Source: Streptomyces carpinensis (GTDB lineage Bacteria; Actinomycetota; Actinomycetes; Streptomycetales; Streptomycetaceae). From it: a stretch of DNA of 64,000 nt. Both the position numbers and the translations under genes were made by a program. Under the pieces are notes generated by a model. That model had not been told where the DNA came from. It saw nothing but the letters and a program-made list of their open reading frames with translations, and did not search any database. The DNA is taken from the NCBI RefSeq assembly GCF_002154505.1, contig NZ_MUBM01000004.1, forward strand, positions 1 through 64,000. The letters run 5' to 3'. Positions 27,120-34,701 of the stretch are shown here, in pieces (positions within the stretch are counted from its first letter, which is position 1; every line of letters starts with the position of its first letter).

Positions 27120-27431
27120 CTAGATGAAGAGGTATTTACCGGCGTACGGTCGGAGCCGGTCGATCTCCGTTCTCTCCGCGTACTTCTTGCTCTCGCTGAG
27201 GAAATGACGGACGTGCGGCTGACATCCGTGTTCGTCAAAGGCTGCGCGGTCGGCGTACAGCTCGAAGAAGAGGCGCTGGTTGGGCGCTCCCTCGACCTCG
27301 CTGCAGGCGTACACCAGGGCGCCCGGTTCATGTTCAAGGACCGCCGCAGCGGCCTGCCGGACCAGCTCATCGAACGCTTCATCAGCACCGCCACGTAGCG
27401 TGAAGCGGACACAAAGCGCCATCCGGCTCAT
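27120..27431 (-). CDS. Antibiotic-biosynthesis-monooxygenase (ABM) domain protein
   Basis: Small dimeric ferredoxin-like-fold protein of 103 residues. It reads MALCVRFTLRGGADEAFDEL, HEPGALVYACSEVEGAPN, LFFELYADRAAFDEH and PHVRHFLSE, the ABM pattern of small quinol or heme monooxygenases and stress proteins. The ATG at 27431 follows AAGGAAG. Only 31 bp separate it from nthB, so it is probably cotranscribed with the nitrile hydratase genes. A part in producing the nitrile, such as oxidation of an amine or oxime precursor, is speculation. Confidence 0.8.
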   Translation of the reverse strand: MSRMALCVRFTLRGGADEAFDELVRQAAAAVLEHEPGALVYACSEVEGAPNQRLFFELYADRAAFDEHGCQPHVRHFLSESKKYAERTEIDRLRPYAGKYLFI

Positions 27432-27652
27432 TCCTGCTTCCTTCTTGCCACTCTCAGTCTCTCCACGCATCCCGTGACCCGCGAGCGGCAGCGGCGCCAC
27501 CACGCCCTCATGACGGCCGGAGTATGCAGGCTCCGTGCTGATCGCCCGGCGCGCCTGCTCGGCGTCCATGTCAGAAGGCGGCCGTACGACGGGCCTCGAT
27601 CTCGCGGCCCTGGCGCGCCGTGGCCGCACCTCCAACGCACTGGCAGGGCTTC

Positions 27653-28723
27653 CTACCTGTCGTCTTCGTCCCGGCCGTCCTCGAAGACGAACAGTGGCTT
27701 GGTGCCGTGTGCGGGTGCTTCGGCGAGCGCGACGGCTTCTGTGAAGCGTTCGAGCGGGAAGGGCCGGCCTTGGGGAATGCTCAGCACCTCATCGGCGATG
27801 AGACCTCGGACCCGGGCCAGCGCGCGCAAGGCAATCTCGGGTGAGGCGGTGCCGAACCAGCGGTTCAGCCAGAAGCCCCGGACTGTTTTGGTCTCGTAGA
27901 TGATCGAGCGTGCCTGCAGCGGGATCGTCAGTGCCGCAGGGTCGGTCTGCCGGTGGGTGGAGAGTGCGCCGTAGACCACCAGCTCTCCTCCCGGAGCCAG
28001 TGCCTGGGACACTTGGGCGCCGACGGGGCCCGCGACGCAGTCGATGGCCTTGCGCACGCCGGCCGGTCCCGCTGTCTCAGCCACACGCTGCACCAGGTCC
28101 TCGACCTCCGTGCAGATGACCTCATCCCCACCGAGCGCCTTGATCTCCGCAACGGCACCACGTCGCCGCACGACATTGATCGTGCGAATCCCCAGATGCC
28201 GGGACAGCTGGATGACGAGCCGGCCGACGGTGGAGCCCGCGGCCGTCTGCAACAGCCATTCGCCCGGCTGTACATCGAGTTCGCGAGTCACGAGGAGCAG
28301 CGCGGTCAACGGATTGACAGCGAGTTGGCAGGCGCTGGAGTCGCTCAGATGGTCGGGAACCGACAGCAGCCTGTGTGTGTCGGCCACGAGGTATTCCTGC
28401 CAGGTGCCGGCCACAGGGGGCCCGGGTATAGCCGGGACCGTAGCGGCCACCACGCGCTCGCCGACCTTCAGCCCCTCGGTTTCCGGGCCCAGGGCCGCGA
28501 TACGGCCCACGCACTCCATGTTGCCGCCGACAGCGGGAAACGTTGGGGAGAAGCCGTAGCGGCCGCGCAGCACGTGCAGATCACTCGCGTGAACCGGGGT
28601 CGCCTTCACCCGGATCAACGCCTGACCGGCGTCCGGCGTGGGAACGGGCCGGGATTCCAGCCGCAGGACATCGGTGGGCTCGCCAGCCTCTACAGCTACG
28701 AGCGCGCGCATGGATCGAGGCAT
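27653..28723 (-). CDS. MDR-superfamily oxidoreductase (enoyl-reductase/quinone-reductase type)
   Basis: NAD(P)H-dependent medium-chain reductase of 356 residues. It has the N-terminal GroES-like part (GQALIRVKATPVHASDLHVL, FPAVGGNMECVGRIAALG), the proline-rich hinge and a Rossmann domain with AAGSTVGRLVIQLSRHLG (AxxxxxG nucleotide motif). It lacks the catalytic-zinc Cys-His pattern, so it is more like MECR or quinone reductases than alcohol dehydrogenases. AAAGG stands 8 bases before the ATG at 28723. It precedes the ABM-nitrile hydratase genes by about 220 bp on the same strand and might share a transcript. Confidence 0.88.
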   Translation of the reverse strand: MPRSMRALVAVEAGEPTDVLRLESRPVPTPDAGQALIRVKATPVHASDLHVLRGRYGFSPTFPAVGGNMECVGRIAALGPETEGLKVGERVVAATVPAIPGPPVAGTWQEYLVADTHRLLSVPDHLSDSSACQLAVNPLTALLLVTRELDVQPGEWLLQTAAGSTVGRLVIQLSRHLGIRTINVVRRRGAVAEIKALGGDEVICTEVEDLVQRVAETAGPAGVRKAIDCVAGPVGAQVSQALAPGGELVVYGALSTHRQTDPAALTIPLQARSIIYETKTVRGFWLNRWFGTASPEIALRALARVRGLIADEVLSIPQGRPFPLERFTEAVALAEAPAHGTKPLFVFEDGRDEDDR

Positions 28724-29097
28724 GAGTGGCCTTTCGTCTCTCAGTCCGCGAGGAACCCGGCGGACGCTCCGGGCAAAGCGATGCTGAGGCCGGCGTTCTC
28801 GCCAGTGCCGAGGCTGTGATCGGCACCGGACTCCTCCAGACCCTCACCGACTCACTCAAAGTGATCATGTAATGGCTCTGGGCTCACACGGTCTGCCAAG
28901 GCGCAAGCCCAGGACCTCGCCGCAGCACGAGTTCAGCTATGAATCCGTCACTTCACGCTACGCCTAGCCTCGGGGAGGTTCTCGGCAGTGGACCATGCAC
29001 CATGGTGAGAATGCCCGCTGCGCCGATTCGGAACTCAGGAGGCCACCGACGGGTGCGGTGTCGGACGTGTCAGTGACTTTGTGTAAGTCCTCGGATG
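28724..29097. other. Intergenic region with a probable IS256 end
   Basis: No gene is supported. Near 29070-29095 the sequence GACTTTGTGTAAGTCC follows the end of the IS256 transposase remnant and resembles the terminal inverted repeat of that family (reads ACTTACACAAAGTC on the other strand). The matching left end is absent. Confidence 0.4.
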
Positions 29098-29313
29098 TCA
29101 CGTGGTGTTGAGCCTGTCCTCGAAGAACAGTGAGAACTGGTTCAACGCCTTCTTCCAGTGTGCCGCGATGGGGATGATCAGCTCGCGCACCGCGAGGTAG
29201 AGCACCTTCAGCGCGGCCTGCTCGGAGGGGAAATGCCCTCGGTTACGAGTGGTTTTCCGCAGCCTGGCGTTGATCGACTCGATCAAGTTCGTCGAATAGA
29301 CGACCTTCCCTAT
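29098..29313 (-). pseudogene. IS256-family (mutator) transposase C-terminal remnant
   Basis: The - strand reads RIGKVVYSTNLIESINARLR, KTTRNRGHFPSEQAALKVL and ALNQFSLFFEDRLNTT. This is the highly conserved end of IS256 transposases (KxxYTTNAIESxNxxxR...GxFPxxxAxxKxLYL). The catalytic DDE core is missing and the match begins abruptly near 29313. It lies next to the 3' end of the split phosphatase gene. Confidence 0.85.
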
Positions 29314-29423
29314 CCGCCGACGCGGAGGGGCAGACACGGAACGAGGTGGAGGCCAGCGTGAAGAAGGCCGCGCGGCACGCGGAGGGCGACCGCCGTTAGG
29401 GCGAAAGCCAGGCTGGTCCTGCG

Positions 29424-30338
29424 CTAGCAGAGTTTTTGGTCAGCCATGGGGCGGCCCTCGCTGCCCAGGCGTCCGGCGTGCGGGGTTGCCGTTCGCCGTA
29501 CGGCGAGGATGGCGGCGTCGTCGTGGAGAGCCCCGTTCGTGTGGGCATGGAGGTCCCGTTGGATGCGTTCGATGAGCGTCTCAGGGCTGCACTTGGTCCA
29601 CTGGGCGAGCCGCTCTTCCAGTGGATAGAAGGCTCCCCTGCTGTCGCGGGCCTCTACGAGACCGTCGGTGTACAGCAGGAGGACGTCACCGGCCTCGAAC
29701 GAGAACGTGTGAGAAGTACGGACGTCCTGCTCGAACGTGCACATGCCCAGGGGCGGCGCCGGGAAACTCGGGACACTTGTCACCTGCCCTCGGCTGATGA
29801 GCAGGGGCGGCGGGTGCCCGCAGTGCGTCAGCCGCGCCACGGAGCCATGGTCAGGGACCTCTAGCAGCAGCGCGGTGATGAAGTGCTCCAGAGCCTCGTC
29901 GTCGGGGAACTGGGTCAGGTAGCGGCACATACTGCGGTCCAGGGCGCTGGCGACGGCCGGTAGCGTGGCGTGCTGGTGAGCGACCTCCTGAAACGCGGCC
30001 ATCAGCGCTGCCGCCTCTCCAACCGCGGACAGTCCTTTCCCCCTGACATCGCCGATGAGCACACGAGTGCGGTCGCCAGTACGAGCCACCGCGTACAGGT
30101 CACCGCCGATACGCGCTTCCTTCGCGGCAGCCAAGTACGTGCACGAGAGGTCCAGGGAACCGAGCCGGCGGGGCAGCGGGCGTAGCAGCGCCCGCTGCGC
30201 GGCCTCGGAAGCGGACCGCACCTGGGCGAGCTCTGCACTGCGCCGGTCACGCACCAAACAGACGATTACGGCCAAGATAGACAGGATCGCTAGGGCCTGT
30301 CCGACGGGTCGCGTCTCCGACCCTGCACCCGATAGCTG
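29424..30338 (-). pseudogene. SpoIIE-type phosphatase, catalytic half of a split gene
   Basis: Residues after the last membrane helix read VRDRRSAELAQVRSASEAAQ and LLRPLPRRLGSL. The full PP2C domain follows (EARIGGDLYAVARTGDRTRV, IGDVRGKGLSAVGEAA, LTHCGHPPPLL, LLLYTDGLVEARD, DDAAILAVR). Upstream only one partial membrane helix (ALAILSILAVIVCLV) remains before a TGA at about 30338; possible starts are TTG codons such as 30275 with no ribosome site. Relatives carry a membrane N-terminus of about 100 residues. Its first 50 residues are found separately at 30935-31088 on the same strand, with about 0.6 kb of other DNA in between. It may be translated weakly as a soluble phosphatase, or be dead. 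Confidence 0.7.
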
Positions 30339-30435
30339 CTGTCACCCGAATGGCGCAACGTGACGTGCCACCCACATGGGTGAAAGTCACGCTGGCTAGT
30401 GCCCCAACTGAGGCAATCCGTGAAAGGGGAACCGA

Positions 30436-30645
30436 ATGCGCATTCGACGAATCCTCGCGGCTGGCATCGCCACGGCAGCCCTCGCCGGACTCGGCCTCAC
30501 AGGCGCCGCCACCGCCACCGCCGCACAGGGTGCCCCATCCGCCGTCAGCCCTTCTCAGTGCAGGGAGGGCGGCGGAACGCCCCGGATCGACTTGCCGGGC
30601 AACCCCTGCGTGGGCGGTACATACGACGGCCAGGCGGTCGACTAA
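30436..30645 (+). CDS. Small secreted peptide with signal sequence
   Basis: A 69-residue protein starting MRIRRILAAGIATAALAGLG, a typical Sec signal peptide (RIRR n-region, Ala/Leu/Gly core, cleavage expected after an A-x-A near residues 28-30). The mature part of about 39 residues has two cysteines (SQCREGG and GNPCVGG), enough for one disulfide, and is rich in Gly and Pro. AAAGGGGAA stands before the ATG. A 6-bp inverted repeat (CACCCA, TGGGTG at 30369-30382) lies 55 bp upstream and a hairpin follows the stop. I do not know a function; Streptomyces encodes many such small exported proteins, some tied to the aerial hyphae. Confidence 0.7.
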   Translation: MRIRRILAAGIATAALAGLGLTGAATATAAQGAPSAVSPSQCREGGGTPRIDLPGNPCVGGTYDGQAVD

Positions 30646-30655
30646 ACCCCACTAG

Positions 30656-30684
30656 GCGCCCCGCGGCCACGCGCTGCGGGGCGC
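30656..30684 (+). terminator. Hairpin terminator of the small secreted-peptide gene
   Basis: GCGCCCCGC (30656-30664) pairs perfectly with GCGGGGCGC (30676-30684) around an 11-base loop, 10 bp after the stop codon. No T-tract. Confidence 0.7.
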
Positions 30685-30794
30685 TCCTGCGCGAGCGTAG
30701 CCGGGAGAGTCGCAGGGACTGTGCCGACCCGTCGGGCAGGCTAGGTCCGAGTCGGCCCGGGAGCACGCGGCGGGCGAGGGCTCCCGAACGCCGC

Positions 30795-30907
30795 GCGAGC
30801 GCAGCGAGCTGACGGAGCACTTCGGCTTGAGCCACCCTTACGACGTGGATGGAATGGCCGGCCGCCTCACCGCCTGGTGGACGTCGATCCGAACGCAGGA
30901 AGTCTGA
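30795..30907 (+). other. C-terminal gene fragment, unrecognised
   Basis: The + strand gives RSELTEHFGLSHPYDVDGMA, GRLTAWWTSIRTQEV and a TGA at 30905-30907. It looks like a genuine protein end, but the upstream part is missing and I do not recognise the family. It lies inside the segment that separates the two halves of the phosphatase gene. Confidence 0.3.
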
Positions 30908-30934
30908 GCAGTGAGAACGGCCCGGTGCGGCTGA

Positions 30935-31088
30935 CAGCAGGAGCGACGACCAGCAAAGGACCCAGCTGGACACCCTTGCCGGTCAGGACATCCGCAATCA
31001 CGATCACAACGATCAGACCGAGCGGGATCACGAGGAACGCGTGGCTCGCCTGCACGGTTGGGCGATTTTCCCATAGCTTCGCACCCAT
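30935..31088 (-). pseudogene. N-terminal membrane piece of the split SpoIIE phosphatase
   Basis: From an ATG at 31088 the - strand reads SHAFLVIPLGLIVVIVIADV, then KGVQLGPLLVVAPAVS. This is how the membrane N-terminus of Streptomyces PP2C phosphatases usually runs (LPLxLIVxVxxxD...VxLGPLLxxAPAL). The match ends near 30935, after about 50 residues. The remaining membrane part should be about 45 residues longer and join the sequence at about 30300, on the far side of the segment with the secreted-peptide gene. Together the pieces show one gene broken by insertion or rearrangement. Confidence 0.55.
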
Positions 31089-31368
31089 ATGCCCCATGCT
31101 GGCACCCAAAGGCGCCACGGTGCACAAGGGCTGCAGCCCCAGGCCGGGCACCTCGCCTGACGCAGAAGGGCGGGTTGCCCAGCTGGACTCAGTACTCCCA
31201 GACCTCGAGCTCGCCTACCCGCTACTCGGTCGCACTGGTCCGTGCCGGGGCCAGCATTGAGCGGGCTTCCTCGTCGAGCGATCCGCGGCCCGCGCGGTAT
31301 GAACACCACCGACGGCCGTCGGTCGGAAAACCGGTTGCGCGCGGCCAGCCCGTGGTGAAGATCGCGGC

Positions 31369-31470
31369 ATGTCCAACTTCCTGGAAACCGACCGGCTCGT
31401 CCTGAGCGCGTTCACGGCGGCCGTGACCGGCCCGGTCCTCGCCGTGGTGCTGGCGCGGACCCCGAACTGA
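31369..31470 (+). other. Short ORF, possible GNAT acetyltransferase N-terminal fragment
   Basis: The frame starts MSNFLETDRLVLSAFT, which is how many GNAT acetyltransferases begin (LETERLVLRxFT), but runs only 34 codons to a TGA at 31468-31470, just before a strong hairpin. A remnant is more likely than a working gene. Confidence 0.25.
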
Positions 31471-31479
31471 CACAGCCAG

Positions 31480-31520
31480 GAGAGGCCCCCAGGCGATCCT
31501 CAAACGCCTGGGGGCCTCTC
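31480..31520. terminator. Perfect 16-bp hairpin in front of the phn operon
   Basis: GAGAGGCCCCCAGGCG (31480-31495) and its exact reverse complement (31505-31520) enclose a 9-base loop. It lies about 100 bp upstream of phnF and would insulate the operon from transcription entering from the left. The 105 bp between it and phnF must hold the operon promoter; no consensus -35/-10 or clear PhnF palindrome is recognisable. Confidence 0.8.
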
Positions 31521-31624
31521 GCATGCCCGCGCATCCCGACTGAAAGAGGCCAAATCGATTATTTCTCCACAACCCTCGGGCCCTGCAATGCCGCTCGTTG
31601 GACACCTGCAGTTCGCCATCGGCG

Positions 31625-32392
31625 ATGAGCATCGCAGCCATGACCGCACCGACCACCGCCTCGATCGCGGAACTGCTCTGCGCGGAGTGGAGTGGACTGC
31701 CGCCCAGAACGCGCCTGCCCAGTGACCGCGCACTGGCCGAGCGTTTCGACGTCGGCCATGGCGTCATCGGCCGGATCATGGCCGACCTCGAGCGCCAGGG
31801 TCTGGTACGACGCCAGCGCGGCTCCGGCAGCTTCTGGCTCGGAGACATGGTGTCGGTCGCGGTGACCACGCCGCCGTCCTTCGCGCACTTGATCCGCAAC
31901 GCCGGGCTGACTCCCGGCTCGACCCTGCTCAGCGTCGAAACCCGTCGCGTCGCCACCACTGAGCGCAAGCACCTCCGTCTGTCCCCCAACACCGCGGTGT
32001 GGTGCATTCGGCGCCTCCTCACCGTCGAACGCATCCCGGTTGGCGTTGCCACCAGCGTTCTGCCGGCCCGCGATCTCAAAGCGCTGCCTGCGGAGCTCGA
32101 GTCATACGGCTCGCTCTTCGACACCCTGGACCGCCGCTACCACCGGCCCGTGGTCCGGGCCTGGAAGCGGCAGCGCCCCGTTGAGCTGCCCCGCTTCGTC
32201 GGCGAGGTGTTCGGCCTGCAAACGCCGATCTCCGTCGAGCTGCAGGAGAGCCTCAACCGAGTCGTGGACGGCGCCCCGATCGAGTACGCGCGCACCTACA
32301 TGCGAACGGACGCCCTCAACCCACACGCTCTCATCCGCCGCGCGCATGGCGTGCGGCTCCCTCAACAGGAGGCCTCCCGCCGATGCCGTTGA
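31625..32392 (+). CDS. phnF: PhnF-type GntR regulator (UTRA domain) of the phosphonate operon
   Basis: Regulator of about 255 residues of the HutC/PhnF subfamily. The winged helix spans residues about 10-75 (LPSDRALAERFDVGHGVIGR, IMADLERQGLVRRQRGSGSF). The UTRA ligand domain follows (LLSVETRRVATTERKHLRLS, RRLLTVERIPVGVATSVLPA, ending IEYARTYMRTDAL). As first gene of the C-P lyase operon it most likely represses it until phosphonate or a breakdown intermediate is present. The start is uncertain: ATG codons at 31625 and 31640 both lack a good ribosome site, and a TTG at 31598 opens the frame. Its stop overlaps phnG by 10 bp. Confidence 0.88.
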   Translation: MSIAAMTAPTTASIAELLCAEWSGLPPRTRLPSDRALAERFDVGHGVIGRIMADLERQGLVRRQRGSGSFWLGDMVSVAVTTPPSFAHLIRNAGLTPGSTLLSVETRRVATTERKHLRLSPNTAVWCIRRLLTVERIPVGVATSVLPARDLKALPAELESYGSLFDTLDRRYHRPVVRAWKRQRPVELPRFVGEVFGLQTPISVELQESLNRVVDGAPIEYARTYMRTDALNPHALIRRAHGVRLPQQEASRRCR

Positions 32393-32814
32393 CCACTGAG
32401 ACACGGGCGGAGCTGCTCGCCGCAGCTGCCCCCGAGGAGCTCACAGAACTAGCCGAGCGGCTCATCGCCGCCGGTCTGGAGGGGCTGAGCGTCGTCAAGC
32501 CGCCCAAGACCGGTCTGGTGATGATGCAGGTCCGGGAACCTGTCGCCGAGGAGCGGTTCTTCCTTGGCGAGGTCCTCGTCACCGAAGCGACCGTCGACCT
32601 CGACGGCGCGCTGGGCTGGTCGATGCGCGAGGGCGACGACCGTGTCACAGTCCTCGCCGCCGCAATCCTCGACGCCGTCGCGGCTGCCGCTCACCCGGCC
32701 GCCGCCGAGGTGGAGGCGCTCTGCTCCCGCGTCTCCACCCGCCGGGAAGCCGCCCACGCCGCCGAGTGGGACGAGATCGCCCCGACCGTCGTCGAGTTCG
32801 AGGACCTGCCGTGA
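32383..32814 (+). CDS. phnG: C-P lyase core subunit PhnG
   Basis: Subunit (143 residues) of the PhnGHIJ complex, which with PhnI and PhnL exchanges adenine of ATP for the phosphonate. Family features are LTELAERLIAAGLEGLSVVK, PPKTGLVMMQVREPVAEERF, FLGEVLVTEATV and the C-terminal RREAAHAAEWDEIAPTVVEF. The ATG at 32383 overlaps the end of phnF, and its stop overlaps phnH as GTGA. The length is near the E. coli protein (150). Confidence 0.92.
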   Translation: MPLTTETRAELLAAAAPEELTELAERLIAAGLEGLSVVKPPKTGLVMMQVREPVAEERFFLGEVLVTEATVDLDGALGWSMREGDDRVTVLAAAILDAVAAAAHPAAAEVEALCSRVSTRREAAHAAEWDEIAPTVVEFEDLP

Positions 32815-33434
32815 CCACGACCCGAACCCTGACCTACGGCGAGACCATCCGCCGTATCGGTCGCGCACCCGAGGATTCGCAGCGCGACTACCGCCGACTT
32901 ATCGACGTGCTCGGTCGCCCGAGCCGGATCGCCGCGATCGACACTGTCGACGGTGTCCCGCCGGTGATCATCCTAGCCGCCGGCCTGGCCGATGTCGACG
33001 TGACCGTCGCCGTCCTCGACGAGGACTGGGAGCGCCCCTTCTTCGTCGCGACCGGTGCCACCCGGACCGACATCACCCGCGCCCAGCACATCATCGCCAC
33101 CCAGCCGCTGACCGTGGACCAGCTCACGAGCCTGGAGCGCGGCGACGCCCTCCATCCCGAGCGCGGCGCGCGTGTCTTCGCCGCGGTCACCGGCTTCGGC
33201 GACGCCGTCGACGGTGCCGACAGCACCACCCTGATCCTCTCCGGCCCCGGCAACGACGGCGAGGCCCGCCTCTCCGTCGACGGTCTCGCACCCGAGTTCT
33301 TCGACGCGCTGGCGATCGCGAACGCCGACTTCCCGGCCGGCATCGACCTCGTCCTGGTCGCCCCCGACGGCCGCATCGCCGCGATCCCGCGCAGCAGCCG
33401 TATCTCCATCGAGAAGCCCGAGAAGGGAGCTTGA
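32811..33434 (+). CDS. phnH: C-P lyase core subunit PhnH
   Basis: PLP-transferase-like fold subunit without PLP that dimerises within the C-P lyase core; 207 residues from the GTG at 32811. Seen are RDYRRLIDVLGRPSRIAAID (the conserved FRxLLxALSRPG region), a middle part with LLDEDWERPFFVATG-like sequence (VLDEDWE), and the C-terminal PGIxxxxxxxxxGL-type element SGPGNDGEARLSVDGLAPEF and DLVLVAPDGRIAAIPRSSRI. The GTGA overlap with phnG ensures coupled translation; phnI starts one base after its stop. Confidence 0.92.
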   Translation: MTTTRTLTYGETIRRIGRAPEDSQRDYRRLIDVLGRPSRIAAIDTVDGVPPVIILAAGLADVDVTVAVLDEDWERPFFVATGATRTDITRAQHIIATQPLTVDQLTSLERGDALHPERGARVFAAVTGFGDAVDGADSTTLILSGPGNDGEARLSVDGLAPEFFDALAIANADFPAGIDLVLVAPDGRIAAIPRSSRISIEKPEKGA

Positions 33435-33435
33435 G

Positions 33436-34701
33436 ATGGGCTACTCCAACGCCAAGGGCGGCGAGGAGGCGATCCTCGCCGCTGAGCAGCTGGTCCGCCG
33501 CGGTCGTGAGGCCGGCAGCAGCCCCCGTCTGACCCTCGATCAGGTCACCGAGCGGCTCCGCCTCGCGGTCGACCGGGTCATGGGTGAGGCCAGCCTGTGG
33601 TCCCCCGGACTTGCGTCGCGTGCCGTCCGTCAGGCGGAAGGCGACCAGTTCGAGGCGATGCAGCTGCTGCGCGCCCACCGCTCCACCCTCCCACGCCTCG
33701 CTTACAGCGAGCCGGTCGAGGTCGCCGAGCTCCGCGTTCTGCGCCGGGTCAGCTCCGCCTTCCGCAACCCGCCGGGCAGCCAGATCCTAGGCCGCACCCT
33801 CGACTATGTCGGGCGCCTGCTCGACCTCATGCCCGAGCAGGACCACGAGCGGTACGTCGCCGAGCTCGAGGCGTCCGTCGGCCACAGCCACGGGCACGGC
33901 CACGGGCACTCCCACGACGGCCACACGCACGGTGACCACGAGCACGAGCACCGCGTCCCTGAGAACAGCGCGACCCGCGACCTTGTCGGCGAGCTGCAGG
34001 CGGTCGCTGCAGAGTCCGACGACGACCGCAACCCTCCGCGCGTCATGGACCTGATGCGGGCGATGGACCTGCTGGTGGAGCGTCGTACCGGCGAGGACCC
34101 GGAGCCCTACGACGTCACCCGGCAGCCTGCCCGGCCGGGCGCGCCCCGCTCGGCAGTGCTCAGCATGCTGGCCCGCGCGGAGACCGGTGCGCTGGTCCAC
34201 TTCTGGTACAAACTGCGCTTCGACCCGAGGAGCGCCGGCCACGAGATCCCCGGCGAGGTCCGCCACGGCTGGTTGCCGCTGCGGGTCAACCACCCGCTGA
34301 CCGGCAACCCGGTCCAGGTCGCCGAGGTCCGGGTGACCGATGTCGAGACATACGACGACCTCGACCGACCCGACGAGGACCGCAGCCGGATCGACGTCGG
34401 CTACGGCCTGTGCTTCGGCCACAACGAGCGCAAGGCGATCGCGATGGCCGGTCTCGACCTGGCGGTCCACCGGGACGGCAACAGCAGCGAGGTCGCCCAG
34501 CAGGTGCTGATCACCCTCGACGGTGTCGAGGCCAACGGCTTCCTCGAACACCTCAAGTTGCCCCACCACGTCGACTTCCGCTCGGTCATCGACCGGAAGC
34601 AGGCGATCCGCGCGTTGCAGACCGGGACCAAGCCAGTGGCCGCCACAGACGCCACGCCCACCCCGGGCAACGAGACCCAGCAGATCGGAGCGCTGGTATG
34701 A
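33436..34701 (+). CDS. phnI: C-P lyase nucleosidase subunit PhnI with histidine-rich insert
   Basis: PhnI removes adenine from ATP and, with PhnG, PhnH and PhnL, couples the phosphonate to C1 of ribose triphosphate. The protein is 421 residues, longer than the about 354 of E. coli. The family core is clear: MGYSNAKGGEEAILAAEQLV, SLWSPGLASRAVRQAEGDQF, AYSEPVEVAELRVLRRVSSA, HFWYKLRFDPRSAGHEIPGE, VDVGYGLCFGHNERKAIAMA (with R-I-D start) and EHLKLPHHVDFRS. At residues 150-172 lies an insert with 11 histidines in 23 residues (alternating His with Gly, Ser, Asp, Glu), absent from the PhnI proteins I know. It may bind zinc or nickel. Its stop overlaps phnJ as ATGA. Confidence 0.93.
   Translation: MGYSNAKGGEEAILAAEQLVRRGREAGSSPRLTLDQVTERLRLAVDRVMGEASLWSPGLASRAVRQAEGDQFEAMQLLRAHRSTLPRLAYSEPVEVAELRVLRRVSSAFRNPPGSQILGRTLDYVGRLLDLMPEQDHERYVAELEASVGHSHGHGHGHSHDGHTHGDHEHEHRVPENSATRDLVGELQAVAAESDDDRNPPRVMDLMRAMDLLVERRTGEDPEPYDVTRQPARPGAPRSAVLSMLARAETGALVHFWYKLRFDPRSAGHEIPGEVRHGWLPLRVNHPLTGNPVQVAEVRVTDVETYDDLDRPDEDRSRIDVGYGLCFGHNERKAIAMAGLDLAVHRDGNSSEVAQQVLITLDGVEANGFLEHLKLPHHVDFRSVIDRKQAIRALQTGTKPVAATDATPTPGNETQQIGALV

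Noticed and set aside
33883..33951. His-codon repeat in phnI considered as a repeat-expansion or sequencing artefact
   Set aside because: The codons are varied and the reading frame and flanking family motifs stay intact on both sides, so it is treated as a real insert.
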